Assembly (NCBI GenBank): GCA_028641055.1
Contig: JAPCYS010002934.1
Coordinates: 62,001 to 126,000, forward strand
Source of the DNA: Alopecurus myosuroides
Lineage: Eukaryota > Streptophyta > Magnoliopsida > Poales > Poaceae
Length of the DNA stretch: 64,000 nt
Reading direction: 5' to 3'
Under the pieces are notes generated by a model. It did no database searches, was not told where the DNA came from, and worked only from the letters and a program-made list of their open reading frames with translations. The position numbers and the translations under genes are program-made. Of the stretch, positions 1 through 11,959 are shown in pieces. How positions within the stretch are numbered: the first letter of the stretch is position 1; every line of letters begins with the position of its first letter.

Positions 1-933
1 CATCCATGCAGTCTTTCGTGACTCAATATGAGGAGAAACTTGCAAACGCCACCAAGCTCATTGAAAAAGAAATATCTTTACGCGAAGCGGCCGAGACTGA
101 AGCCAGAAGGAATAGGCAACTAATGAAGAAGTACCGAAGAAGGGCTCACCGAGCCGAAGACGACCTGACAAGCCTTTCTGTCGAAATTTCTGATACCTAT
201 CGTTCTTTGCTTGGTATGCTTCCTTCTCCGAGTTTATCCTTTTGACCAACAGCAAAAATGCTTAGCTGATATATTCATTTTACTCCAGGCCCGGATGAAA
301 CCATGCCGGATGAGGATGATATTGCCAAGCTGAAGACCATGAAGAATGTTATCCGGCAGCTGTGTGCCGGAACCAGATGGATTTTGGAGACGGTGGCCAG
401 GTAGAGGACATGTTGACCTGAAGAGGATGCTGGACGCCTTTTCCACGATTCCTGAGTGGATTTGGCACTGGAAGCGCTCGTCCTGCCGGGTTGGAATGAC
501 CCGGGGGCTATCACTCGCCAAGGCTTACTTCCCCAAGCTCGATCTGGCAAAGCTCATGGTCGGCTTCCCCGAATTCAAGCTTGATGGTTCAAAATTCTCG
601 CGGGAGGATTTTCAAGCTGTGCAGAAGGAGGTCCGTTACCCGGCTAGCGTGATCGCTGATGAACTGGACGTCAATACTCTTGTCCCTGCTTATGATGCTG
701 CTGGTGTGGCAATTAAGTCAGATCTTCCCGAACCATATGACATGATGGCTCGGTGGAAGGAGGAAGCTGCTGCGATAAGGGCGGAGGCTGCCAAGAAACA
801 AGCTGAAGCCGGCTCTGCTCCTGCTGCCTCAACATCAGTCGTTCCGCCTCCTGCGGGAGCTGGCGCCGCCGATCCGGGTGTTGCTGCTGCCACCAATGAT
901 GGCAAGGGTAAGGCCAAGATGAGCGCCGAGTGA
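1..933 (+). pseudogene. 3' part of Tat antisense ORF (putative gypsy-type transposon protein), unit A
   Basis: This matches the last exons of the antisense ORF of unit B at 8959-9937. The first part (about 6-213) is a charged coiled-coil segment ending at a GT donor at 214. An acceptor AG at 287-288 opens the last exon, which runs to the stop near 933. The C-terminus is alanine-rich and low-complexity. Residues around WKRSSCRVGMTR and AKAYFPKL are shared with unit B. The frame is broken near 400-430, where the homologous frame hits stops and continues in another frame, so this copy is inactive. The upstream exons are outside the window. The family resembles Pfam Transposase_28, which despite its name is a Tat-element ORF of unknown function. 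Confidence 0.7.
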
Positions 934-2149
934 TATATGGTTTTCCGATGCCTCTTCTGAAGCGTCAGTCGGTCGACATACTTTTTGAAACAGTCATTTT
1001 TTAGGTGGTGCGCCTGTGCACCTTTGATATTTTTTCACCAGTATTTTGTAATGCACACTAAGGCCTTGATATACTCGATGCCTGTTCCAACCTTTGTAAG
1101 TTTAAGCTCATCTATTCTCGATATCTGGTTTTATTTATTGCTCCTTTTGTGAAAACTCAATTTCCGGGTCTCATGGGTATTGACAAGCGGATTTTGCTTC
1201 GAAGTCCCCAAGCCCCCAAGACTCGGATATTTGGATTTTTGCAACTTATACAAGTAAGCCAGTTCTTTTCAAGACTTCAAGCTACCGGGCCCGGATTGCC
1301 GAGCCTAGGACACTTGATCTTGAAAAGGCAACAAAGTACTTATTGCTATTTTCACAAAGATCCATGAGTTGTTTCACATCGGATTTGAAGTTATGCTTAA
1401 TAGTCATTGAGTTTCCAGCTATTCAGCCTTATACTCTGCATAACTTGTGGTTTAGATGACCCTTTTGACTGTCTTGTACTGTAAGCCGGCTTTCGCGTGG
1501 ATACCATGTTGTTACATCAATACGAAGACGTAGCCAGCCAATCCCCGTCGGGTTTCATGACTAACTGCCATCGTAAGCGAACAAATCATGCCACTTTAAT
1601 GCGAGTCACATCGAGCTTAAGTAAGAGTAGCCAAGAAATTTGGACTTCTTTGTCCGGTTATAAGATTGTAGCCGTACTCGTTTGCGAGTAATCGGCCCTT
1701 ATAACTCATAGGCATCGTGGCCGGGTCTTTGAGTTTGTAACTGTGCTATTTAAGCGATCAGCCCCCAAGACCTAGATATACGCATCGTACTGAAATACAT
1801 AACCTGATAACAACCATCTCTATTCTTGATAACCATCTCTTTACTTGATATGAAAAACTGATAACAACTATCTCTTTTCTTGATAACCATCTCTTTACTT
1901 GATATGAAAATGTAGGTCAGCAAGCCGCCTCATTAAAAACCCGTCCAGTCCCCAAAGGTGCCCTGGATAGGAAAAGAGTACGTCAGAAAACCTGCTGCCT
2001 ATTACATCGTGCAATTCCACTTGCCAATATAGTCTTTACTAAGTATAATACGGACGCAGCTGAGCCACGTTCCATGGTCTATCTCTTTCTTGCATAGATG
2101 AAGTGGTGTGCGGTGTCATTGACTGTAGCCGACTCTTCCCTTGCATCTA
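934..2149. other. Non-coding spacer between antisense ORF and pol, unit A
   Basis: I see no credible gene here. The stretch aligns with 9938-11003 of unit B, including a well-conserved block at about 1480-1700 (10485-10700 in B) and the block at about 1910-2010 that lies next to pol. It contains a short tandem duplication near 1798-1912. In Tat elements this region separates converging sense and antisense transcripts and probably holds their ends, which is inference. Confidence 0.6.
1798..1912. repeat. Direct tandem duplication of about 57 bp in the spacer
   Basis: Two adjacent copies of a unit ending in ACTTGATATGAAAA, each containing GATAACCATCTCTTTACTTG. Unit B has only one related copy (near 10870-10900), so the duplication arose in unit A after the units diverged. 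Confidence 0.75.
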
Positions 2150-2904
2150 TCAAATAATATGATCCGTTATGTAGCTCCGGCTTACGATAAATGGTCCTTC
2201 CCATGGTGGTGATAATTTGTGTTTTCCTTCGTTTGACTGTACCAGACGCAGAACCAAGTCTCCTTCCTGGAATACCCGGGTCTTCACACGCCGGCTATGA
2301 TACCTCCGTAGATCTTGCTGATATATGGCTGATCTTTCCAGGGCTTGTTCTCTTTGTTCTTCTAACATATCTACGGCGTCCTGCCGGGTTTTTTCGTTCT
2401 CCACTTCGACGTAAGCTGATACTCTGGGCGAATCGTGAATAATATCACTTGGTAACACTGCTCCGCCCCATAGACCATGAAGAAGGGTGTCATCTGAGTG
2501 GATCTGTTAGGCGTAGTGTTGATACCCCAAACCACAGAAGGAAGTTCTTCGACCCATGCACCAGCTGCCCTGATACAGGGACTCGCAATCGTGGTTTTAA
2601 TCCGCGAAGCAATTCTTGGTTTGCCCTCTCCACTTGTCCATGGCCTGCGGATGAGCCACTGATGCAACATCAAGCCGGATTCCATTGTTGCCACAGAATT
2701 TCTCCATCTCGCCAAGAGACATGTTAGTTCCGTTGTCGTGATTATGCTGTGGGGATACCCAAACCGGTAGATAATCCTTTTCAGGAACTTGACTGCTGTA
2801 GCCGCTTCGCAATTAGTAACTGGCATAACCTCAACCCACTTGGTAAACTTGTCAATGGCCACCAAAATGCGTCTTCTTGCATGGTGACATATGGAATGGA
2901 CCAA
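2150..2904 (-). pseudogene. Integrase core and C-terminal part, unit A (broken)
   Basis: The minus strand encodes a Gypsy integrase core: a VAIDKFTKWVEVMP stretch, an IIYRFGYP segment, then WVEELPSVVWGINTTPNRST and TPFFMVYGAE, followed by a C-terminal segment with a VLRLVQ and PPWEGPFIV motif. The second catalytic Asp block (DNGT) is readable only in another frame near 2720-2750, so the core contains at least one frameshift. It follows the HHCC zinc-binding part encoded at 2852-4408. Integrase inserts the cDNA into the host chromosome; this copy cannot make a continuous enzyme. Confidence 0.75.
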
Positions 2905-4408
2905 CTATGTCCATACCCCAAACGGCGAACGGCCAAGTTAATGGGATGGTCCGTAATTCCATAGCCGGTACGTGTGCTTGGCGAGCGTACCTTTGACATC
3001 CGTCACATCTTGCTACCAAACGTTCTGCATCCGATAGAGCCGTAAGCCAGAAAAATCCGTGTCGATAAGCTTTAGCCACCAGAGACATTGTAGATGCATG
3101 ATGCCCACAGTCGCCTTCGTGTATTTCCTTGAGAATCTGTCGGCCTTCTTCTGGCGCTACGCAGCGCAAGAAGACTCCTGTTGCGCTTCTCTGTATAATT
3201 CTCCGTTGATGATAGAATACCCCTTTGCTCGCCTCAGGATTTGTCTTGCTAATACCTCCTGTTCTGGTAAACTCGCCCCGTGATAAGTAGGCCAGGTATG
3301 GCTCTGTCCACTCGGGGATGGCGTGTACTGTGGCCACGTACTCCAAATCCGGGTCTTGATTTGCCAGTTCTTCCTCAGACTCGGTTTTAACTGATGGTCG
3401 CCACAACTCGTCCAAGAACACATTAGGTGGAACCGGTTCCCTACGCGAGCCGAGTCTGGCGAGTGCGTCTGCTGCCTCGTTTTTTCTTCTGTCTATGTGC
3501 TCCACCTCATACCCGGAAAAGCACCCGGCAACCCTGTCGACTTCCCTGCGGTATGCTGCCATAGTTGCATCCTTTCTGTCCCAAGTTCCCGATACCTGTT
3601 GTACCACAAGATCCGAATCTCCGAAGCATCGTATTCTTTTAATGTTCATTTCCTTGGCCACCTTTAAACCATGCAACAGGGCCTCATACTCGGCCACGTT
3701 GTTTGAGCAATCAAAGTGAATTTGCAGTACGTAACTCAATTTGTCTCCCTTGGGCGATGTCAGCACTACTCCAGCTCCTGATCCCTCATATTGCTTTGAC
3801 CCATCGAAGTGCATGGTCCATGACTCGGATTTTGGAACTGTGGTAGCCATACCTGTATGTGTCCAGTCGTTAACGAAATCAATTAAAGCTTGGGACTTGA
3901 TTGCTGACCTGGGTTCGTAGTTTATGTGATAATCCCCCATCTCTATTGCCCACTTGGCTATTCTTCCTGTCGCGTCCGAGTTTCTGATAATATCCGACAT
4001 TGGTATTGAGCTGACCACCGTTATAGGATGTTCTTGAAAATACGGCTTCAACTTCCTGCTGGCCATGAAGACTCCGAACACCAACTTTTGCCAATGTGGA
4101 TAGCGCTGCTTTGCTTCTGATAATACTTCACTGACGTAATAAACCGGCCTCTGAACCGGGTAACCTTTCCCGTCCTCTTTGCGTTCCACGACAACCACTG
4201 CGCTAACGGCTCGGGGGCCAGCTGCCACGTATAGCAACATAGGCTCTTTAGGACCCGGCGCCGCTAGTACTGGTGCTTCAGATAATTGCTTCTTTAGTGC
4301 TTCAAACGCTTCATCTGCCTCCTCGTCCCATACGAATTTATCCGATTTTCGCAAGAGCCGATACAAGGGTATTGCTTTTTCTCCGAGTCTAGATATGAAC
4401 CGACTCAA
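2852..4408 (-). pseudogene. RNase H, second RNase H and integrase zinc finger of pol, unit A
   Basis: A 518-codon open stretch. Residues about 1-160 are the RT-linked RNase H (PVYYVSEVLSEAKQRYPHW region). Residues about 200-325 form a second RNase H of the archaeal type (MHFDGSKQYEGSGAGVVL, then VAEYEALLHGL, then GDSDLVVQQV, then NEAADALARLGSR), a Tat-lineage mark. Residues about 440-495 carry the integrase H-H-C-C zinc site (H in HEGDCGHH, Cys pair in CDGCQRYA). The stretch ends in the start of the integrase core (MDIVGPF). It is open internally but out of frame with the RT part above 4414 and with the core below 2904. Confidence 0.85.
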
Positions 4409-4413
4409 GGCTG

Positions 4414-4958
4414 CTACACAGCCGTGAGCTTTTGAACATGCTTCAAGTTCTCCGGCTTTTTCAAACTCTGGATTGCCTTGATTTTATCTGGATTTGCCTC
4501 AATTCCTCTCTCGGAAACTATGAAGCCGAGTAATTTCCCAGCCGGAACTCCGAACACGCACTTCGTTGGATTAAGTTTCATCTGGTACCTCCTCAGGTTT
4601 TTGAATGTCTCCTTTAGATCATCGATGAATGTCTCCGCCTTCCTGATCTTGATGACCACGTCATCCACATAAGCATGGACGTTACGTCCGATTTGGTCCT
4701 CGAAGCACTTTTGAATACACCGTTGGTAAGTTGCGCCAGCGTTCTTCAGCCCAAATGTCATAGTTTTATAACAAAAGGCCCCAAACGGGGTTATGAATGA
4801 TGTTTCTCCCAATCCTCCCTTTTGAGCTTAATCTGATGATACCCGGAATATGCATCCAGGAAGCATAACAGATCGCTTCCAGCTACTGCGTCTATAATCT
4901 GATCTATCCTTGGAGCGCAAACGGATCCTTTGGGCAATGCTTGTTAAGACTAGTGAAG
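4414..4958 (-). pseudogene. Reverse transcriptase core of pol, unit A
   Basis: The minus strand encodes the RT palm and connection, with MTFGLKNAGATYQR and the catalytic YVDD box (HAYVDDVVIK), which is intact here. A conserved fold continues to about 4414, where a stop and frame change separate it from the RNase H part. The upstream fingers and palm sequence (4813-4958) is only partly open and shifts frame relative to the protease-bearing reading frame. RT copies element RNA into cDNA in virus-like particles. The active site survives but the polyprotein is disrupted on both sides. Confidence 0.8.
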
Positions 4959-6380
4959 TCAATGCACATCCTCCACTCGTTGGTCTTTTTCATCACCAGA
5001 ACCGGTTAGCCAACCAATCCGGTGAAATACTTCCATGATAAAGCCGGCTGCCAGTAGCCGAGCGATTTCTTCGCCTATAGCTTTCCTTCTTTCCTCATTC
5101 ATTTTCCTCAAACCTTGTTTCACGGGCCTAGACTTGGGATCCACATGCAAGCTGTGCTCAGCCAATTCTGTAGGGATACCCGGCATGTCACTGGGTGTCC
5201 AGGCAAACACATCTGCATTCGAGCGAATGAACTCCACGAGCGCTCCCTCCTGCTCTTTTCCCAGGTTAGACCCTATGGTAAACTGCTTAGTGGAGTCCCC
5301 TTCGACAAAATCTATCTTCTTGGTGTCTTGTGCTGCCTTGAATTTTGCTCTCTCATCCTCAGTATTCGGCTTTTTCAAGGCTGTTCTATCGTCCGGGTTT
5401 ACTTGAGATCGGTAATATTCGAGTTCTTCCTTCCGGCATGCCTGCTCGGCCATAACTGAATCTCCTTCGTCACACTCGGCCGCTATATCCCGGTTCCCAT
5501 GTATAGTGATGGTCCGTTTAGGACCCGAGATTTTCAGCTGCAAATACACGTAGCACGGCCTAGCCATGAATTGGGCGTAAGCCGGTCTCCCCAACAGCGC
5601 GTGGTAAGGACTGCGCAACTTGACCACCTCGAACGTGAGCCACTCCACTCGATAATTATCCGTCGATTCCCCAAAAGCAACTTCCAAGGTGATCCTTCCC
5701 TCGGGCTCGCCGAGTGACCCGGTACGATCCCGTGAAAGATTGTTGAACTTTTCTGCAGCTGGGACTCTTTGAGACTCATCCGTAAAGAAGGTCTCCCAGT
5801 AAAGGATGTTGATGCTACTTCCACCGTCCATCAGGACCTTCTTCAGCTCGTAACCATTAACCTGTGGAGCGACCACCAACGCCAAGACTCCTGGACGCTC
5901 CACCTTTTCCGGATGATCTCTTCTACTCCACGTTATCTCTTGTTCTGCCCATCTAAGGTATCCCGGCGCGGCCGATGAAACCGGATTTGCCGCCTGCTTT
6001 GATGTCTCTTTGTTCCTGCTAGAAGTTTTTGTAGTATGCACATGATATTGTCCTTTTAAGTTAGTCGTTCGTACCGTGTCGACGAAGATATTGATCCGGC
6101 CGACCGTCAATACAAATCCGGACTCGAGGTGATCCGGTTCTGGCCCCCAGCCCGGATCGTCCACCAACTTTTCTTCTTCGTGGTCGATGTAGATTTCGCC
6201 AATGACAAGATCCTCCATGCCCTTCCGAGCTTCTCCCGTGATGTAGACGCCTTTGGACGCAGGCCCCACGGTGGGCGCCAACTGTCGTGGGATAATCACG
6301 GCAGATGTTACCAGGGGTAACTGATCTTGGGGCAAGTCGACACAGGCGTTCGGGAGAGGGTTTAGCTCGAAGGAAGACAT
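4959..6380 (-). pseudogene. Gag N-terminus fused by deletion to protease and RT start, unit A
   Basis: The likely start is the ATG at 6380, inside the LTR (MSSFELNPLPNAC). The frame crosses the primer-binding site and about 80 further codons that match unit B gag. It then jumps (near 6060) to sequence that in unit B lies about 2.4 kb further on. So gag, including its core and nucleocapsid, is missing. The aspartic protease follows (KVLMDGGSSINILYWETF, catalytic DGG), then an RT N-terminus with GFIMEV. The frame is lost near 5020. With no gag, unit A could only have moved using gag from another element. Confidence 0.8.
6263..6280 (-). other. Primer-binding site, unit A
   Basis: On the minus strand TGGCGCCCACCGTGGGGC lies two bases from the LTR edge at 6283. 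It starts with TGGCGCC like many plant Gypsy primer sites. The exact tRNA is not assigned. Confidence 0.8.
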
Positions 6381-6759
6381 GATACAACTTGATATGACAG
6401 CCGGCAATCGAAGTCGCCGGATCTTTATTCTTGATACAATAACTCGATTAGGGTTTACACTGGATACTCGATACCACTCGATATTGCTAAGGTTCTCAAA
6501 TCTCTGTCTCAAACTATACCCGGGGGTCGGTTTATATAACACCCGTACCCCCTAGCTTTTTCTACAAGGCACACCCGGGTCCTACCCAGACACGGCGTGC
6601 TAACTCTAACTTTCCTTTACAACATCCCTAATCCGGATCACTAGGCCCACGAACTTGGGCCTCCACAAACATCTTTATCATTAATCGGATCCTGCACACC
6701 ATCCTTTGGGCCGGGTTACTTCCCGGAGCCTGGCATACCGGGTTAGTATCCCCCCATCA
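6283..6759 (-). repeat. Shared Tat LTR (5' LTR of unit A, 3' LTR of unit B)
   Basis: 477 bp, plus-strand ends TGTCG...CATCA. It aligns along its whole length with 14623-15097. A minus-strand TATA box (TATATAAA, 6531-6538) marks the sense promoter. The gag-type ATG at 6380 lies downstream of it within the LTR. On its right side the antisense ORF of unit B starts within about 10 bp, so the same LTR may also drive rightward transcription. Confidence 0.85.
6531..6538 (-). promoter_or_regulatory. LTR TATA box (sense), middle Tat LTR
   Basis: TATATAAA on the minus strand, about 150 bp upstream of the gag-type ATG at 6380. The equivalent in the right LTR is TTTATAAA at 14868-14875. Confidence 0.6.
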
Positions 6760-9700
6760 AACTCCATATCCGCCAACTGGGCGCGGTCCACGGTTACGAA
6801 GGCCAAGTTAGAAGAACTGGCCGAGTTAGGGGTTCTCCCCCCTCAAAAGGATATCCATTGGAGGGTGCCGGGTAACGAGACCCGCCCCACACCTGCGGAT
6901 GATGAGGTAATATGTTTTGTGGAGCACGTGACCCGGGGGTTCCGTCCTCCGGGTCATCCTTTCTTTCGAGACATTCTAAGCCACTATGGCCTCCGAATAT
7001 TCGACATAGGGCCTAATTCTGTGTTAAATATTTCCCACTTCATCGTTCTTTCCGAGTCATACTTGTGCACTCCGCCAAGTTTGGCTCTCTTTATCGAACT
7101 TTTTCAGTGCAAACCGTGCCGCGAAAGCGGTGACGGAGCACTTCTGGCTTGCGGCGGGGTCTCTATCCAGCGCCGCAAGAATTCTCTAATGCCACCTCTT
7201 ACTCTTAACTCCCACGTCAAACACTGGCAACTCTCATACTTTTATTGCCGGGACACCTCCCCACCCGGCGAAAAGAGGTTGCCGGGTTACTCAGAGGGCC
7301 TCCTCGATATCTCCGAGACCTTCAACGCCTTTGCCCCTGACTCGGACAGGGAGGCAATCCAACCCTTATTGGCCAAAATAACTATCCTCTCGGCCCAAGG
7401 TCTCATTGGGCTCAATCTGGTAAAGACTTGGGTCGATTTCCGGATCCAACCCAACTCCATCCGCACAAAGTTAATGTGCGAGTATTCCGGGCACACCACA
7501 GACTCGCTCCGATACTCCACCAATAGCTTTGCAGCCGGAGATACCAACAAGACTATCAAGGGCTTCTTGACAGAGAAGCTGGAGGTAATCCGGAATATAG
7601 CCGGGTTAGAACCCTTCACTCGTGAGAACCCGGCGCCTGAGGTAAATATCCGACTTTCATACTCTTACCTTCACACTTTCCACTCGATACTGCTGTTAAC
7701 CTTCATTCTTACGTCTTCATCTCAGGCCGATGATGCTTTTTGGAAGATTGATACTCCCCCTAACTCTGAGCGCCCAGAGGAGAAAGAGGACGCCGTTAAC
7801 TCGGATGAAGGTACATTCCGAGTTTTACTTAGTTACTTTAAGCTCGTCGTTGCTCTTTCGTCATTTTCCAGCTATAAACCTTGATAATTTTCAGAACAAG
7901 AGGACAAAGATGAAGAAGAAGAAGCTGAAGGCAAGGTAGAATCCGCCAGCGACGAGGAAGAAGCTAAGCCGACGGTCAAGGCCGGCACAAAGAGGAAACC
8001 CCAAGGGGTCGTCTTCAAGGTTCCATACCTTTTCCTTGCCTCTAAACCATATTTCTTTGATAACATGCACGAGCTAAACCGGAAATTATCCACTTGGTCG
8101 TATTTGAAGGAACTGCTCGTGACCAAGCGCCGAATAACTCGGAACTTTCCAGGTGATGGCACTCTTAATCCGGGTATTCCGTCGTCTCCGGCTCGATGCG
8201 CTGGTATTCTCTTAATCTTTTCTTAAGTATCAAAGTCTTCCTGAACCATCCCCTTACGGGACAATTCCACATCTCGCTCGATGTTTTTCAGTTTCGTCCG
8301 GGTCCAGCAGCGAGTTCCCCTCGAACTATATGGTGAATCCCGGGTAAAATTCCTTTCCTGATGCTTTATCTTTTTTTCATCACTTTTTCCCAGTTGTACG
8401 CTAACTGCTTTACTTATACTGCCCGTAGGGCCACGATCACTGTCAGCGACCAAGATGATATGGAAACTGACGACCCGGGTAAGGAGAACCTGACTGATGA
8501 TATGCATGCCGCAACTGGCGGAGAAGAACAACAAGTGCCACCAATAAACCCGGCCGACCGAGAGGCCGAGTATCCCATAGCCTCGCACGTACTCGAGGAG
8601 GAAGAAACTGCAGGCTTGGGCACGGGAGGAGGGGCACCAGACTCCGATACTCGGACGACCCGGATACCCTCTTCCAAGAAGAGAGCCCCTTCTCCAAGTC
8701 CCCAAGATCCCGGGTCTTCTAATTTGGGCAATGATACTTTTGACCAGATGATGAGCGCTCTCCTTGCTATGAAGGCCTCGGAGAGAGATGTGCTAGAGCG
8801 CATGGCAGCGGAGCACCAGGTACTGTAACCTAATATCTCTTCTTATCCATCTAGTCCCCAAGTGCCGAGTATAATTTGTTGAAATTGTGCTCGGTATTCT
8901 GCGCGATACTCGGCTTGCCATGATACCCGACTAATTCTCATACTTTGGTTTCTCACAGGCACAGGCCACCCGGTCTGATGAACTTTTGCTCAAGACCGAA
9001 CAACTGCTGCTTGCCGAGGTAAAGCGAAGAGAGGCCCTTGAGGATGAAGTGGAAACTTTGAAGAAAAATGTTTCCAAATATAAGAAAAGGTGCACCACTG
9101 CTCGAACCGCACTGAAAAAACTGTCGGAGCAAATTACCGATACTTATCGTATCTTGCTTAGTAAGTTTCTTGCTGCTGATTGCTTTCATGCCTCTGTTTT
9201 GTTACATGATACCCGGAATTACTGATATGGCCTTTCTTTGTTTCAACTGCAGGTGCTAACCTTGCAGCCCTAGAAGAAGATGCTGTTGCAAAGGCTAAAA
9301 CTTTAAAGACTGTGCTCCGGACTTTCTTTGCCGGCACCAAGTGGATATTGGATGCCGTGCAGTGGCCAACTGAGGTATATCCGGGTGAAGAAAATCTTAT
9401 CCAAGCCTGCTCCATCGTGCCTGCATGGATCGAGATCTGGAAGCGCTCGGCATGCCGGATTGGTATGACCCGGGCCTTTGCGCTAGCTAAGGCTTACTTC
9501 CCTAAGCTTGAGCCGGCAAAGGTTATATCCGGGTTTCCAGAATTCAAAGCGGATGGTTCCAAATTTGGGCCCAAGGACTTCAAGGCCGTACAATCCGCGG
9601 TGCGTCACTCGGCAACCACTTTGGCCGATATTATGGATCTGCGTACGCTTATGTTTCGTACGATGGTGAAGACAAAATCGTGAAGGAGGAAGCACCCCCA

Positions 9701-9937
9701 CCCTTCGACATTTTAGAGAAATGGGCTGCCGATTCGGCCAGGAAGAGGGAAGAAACCGCGAAGAGGGAGGCCGAGTTAGGATCGGAGCCAACCACCTCTA
9801 CACCGGCTGTCCTCCCGCCTGTCCGTCCTGATGCGAAGAATCCGAGTGACGATGCCGGGAGAGTTGCGGAGCAAGCCCAGGACCAAGACCCGGAGGGCAA
9901 GGGCAAGGGTGTGGACCCTATTCAAGAAGCCGAGTAA
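6760..9937 (+). pseudogene. Tat antisense ORF, multi-exon (putative gypsy-type transposon protein), unit B
   Basis: Plus strand, opposite to gag-pol. Exon 1 is open from the LTR edge to 7641. The best family-like start is codon 6766-6768, which reads ATA followed by SANWARSTVTKAKLEEL, so the start ATG seems lost. GT-AG introns are visible at 7642-7725 and 7811-7894. Later exons are 8429-8819 (acidic, donor at 8820), 8959-9160 (coiled coil) and 9253-9937; the joins between 8040 and 8428 are unresolved. Exon 1 has the conserved block FRPPGHPFFRDILSHYGL and an FIVLSESYL block of the Transposase_28 family. A one-base frameshift near 9657 breaks the last exon. Function is unknown. Confidence 0.75.
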
Positions 9938-11003
9938 ACAAATGCCATCACGATACCTTGGTCGTTTCGATGCTTTTGTTCGAAACAGATATTCTTTTGT
10001 CGGTGCACCTATGCACCTTTGATACTAGTACCAAGACTTGTAACGTACTTTAATTCCTTGATATACCTCGTGCCTCTTCTGGCCTCTGGATGAACTTGAT
10101 ATTTATCTGGTTTTTGAGTTTATTCTTGATATCCGACTTTCTTTATGGTTTCTTTTGTGAGACTCGGCTTCCGAGTTTCATGGATTTTGACAAGCAGACT
10201 TTTCTCTAAGTCCCCAAGTCCCCAAGACTCGGATGTTTGGGTTTTTTGAGTTTTAGCAACTAAGCAACTTTTCCTTTTTTCAAAATCCCCAGTCCCCGAG
10301 ACCCAAAGTGCCGAGTCTGGGATGTATGGTTTTTCCAAGGGAACAAGTTGTTTGCTGCTAAGCCCAAGCCCAGAGCCGTTTCACATAGGTATTGAAGTTA
10401 TGCTTGATAAACGTTGAGTTTCCGGCTATTAGCCATGTACTCTGCATAACTTGTGGTTTAGATGACCCTTTTGACTATCTTGTACTGTAAGCCGGCTTTC
10501 GCGTGGATACCATGTTGTTACATCTATACGAAAACAGGGTCAGGCAAGTCCCATTGGGCTTCATGGCTGATTGTAATCGTAAGCGAGCAAATCATGCCAC
10601 TTTAGTGCGAGTCACATCGAGCTTAAGTAAGAAAAGTCAAGAAAATTTGGCTCCTTTGTCCGGTTATAAGATTGCAGCCGTACTCGTTTGCGAGTAATCG
10701 GCCCTTATAACTCATAGGCATCAAGGCCGGGTCCCTGGGTTTGTAGCTGTGCTGTTCAAGCAATCAGCCCCCAGGACCTATATATGTGCAACATACTTGA
10801 TGATACTGATGTACTGATAGCAATAAATAATGCTTACCTGTAACCGAAGTAAAGATCATAACAAAATAGGACTTGATAACCATCTCTTTATTGATACGAG
10901 AAAGTTTGGGTCAGCAGGCCGCCTCATTAAAAACCTTCCAGTCCCCTTAGGTACCCTGGATAGGAAAAGGGTGCGTCTGAAACCTGCTGTCCGTTACATT
11001 GTT
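9938..11003. other. Non-coding spacer, unit B
   Basis: Homologous to 934-2149, with no supported gene. It ends where pol B is truncated: sequence close to 10980-11010 joins protease/RT-start coding sequence directly to spacer, so about 2.8 kb of pol present in unit A is absent here. Confidence 0.6.
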
Positions 11004-11944
11004 TTAGTTCTTCTTGGGATTCTGTCCGGAACTGTCGTAATCGATGCACATTCTCCACTTGTTGATCTTTTTTACTATGAGTACCGGGTTTGCCAGCCAA
11101 TCCGGATAAGGCGTTTCCATGACGCGGCTGGCTGTGAACGGCTGCGCAATTTCTTCTCTTGTGGTGGATTGCTTGAGTGAATCACCCTTGATGAAAGCCA
11201 CCATCTTGGTATCTCGTGCTGCCTTGAGCTTTGCCCTTTCACCTTCAGTACTCGGCTTTTTCAAGGCTGTTCTGTCATCCGGGTCTGCTTGAGACCGGTA
11301 ATATTTGAGTTCCTCTTTTCTACAAGCTTGTTCAGCCATTGCTGCATCTCCTTCATCGCACTCAGCCGCTATGTCCCGGCTTCCATGTATGGTGATGGTC
11401 TGTTTAGGACCCGGGATTTTTAGCTGTAGATACACATAACACGGCCTAGCCATGAATTTAGCATAAGCCGGCCTTCCGAATAGCGCGTGATAAGGACTGC
11501 GCAATTTGACCACCTCGAAAGTGAGCCACTCACAACTCGATAATTATCCTTTGATTCCCCAAAAGCTACCTCCAATGCGATTTTTCCCTCGGGGCACGCT
11601 GAGTGACCCGGCACTATCCCATGAAAAATTGTTGAACTTTTTTGTAGCTGAGACTCCTTGAGACCCATGCATAGAAAGGTTTCCCAATATAGTATATTGA
11701 TGCTACTTCCACCGTCCATCAGGACCTTTTTCAGTTCATACCCATTGACCTGCGGCGCAACTACCAATGCTAAAACTCCTGGGTGTTCTATTCTTTCCGG
11801 GTGATCCCTTCTGCTCCATGTTACGTCCTGTTCTGACCACCTCATGTATCTTGGAACAGCCGAGGACACCGAGTTTACCGCCTGTTTAAGTATCTTCTTG
11901 TCCTTGTTGGAACTTCCTGTAGTATGCACGTGATATTGACCCAA
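11004..11944 (-). pseudogene. Protease and RT N-terminus, truncated pol of unit B
   Basis: Two overlapping reading frames (11420-11944, then 11004-11513) give the aspartic protease region (KVLMDGGSSINILYWET) and the following AELCDEGD-type linker. A short RT beginning (PYPDWLANPVLIVKK, MCIDYDSS) stops at the deletion. A frameshift lies between 11420 and 11513. Everything downstream in pol (RT palm, both RNase H domains, integrase) is missing, so unit B is non-autonomous. Confidence 0.8.
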
Positions 11945-11959
11945 CTGCTTGGGGTTGGC

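Noticed and set aside
1497..1691. 64-codon frame conserved in position and length with 10503-10697
   Set aside because: Most differences change amino acids and the true ATG is internal. Conservation looks like that of a non-coding block.
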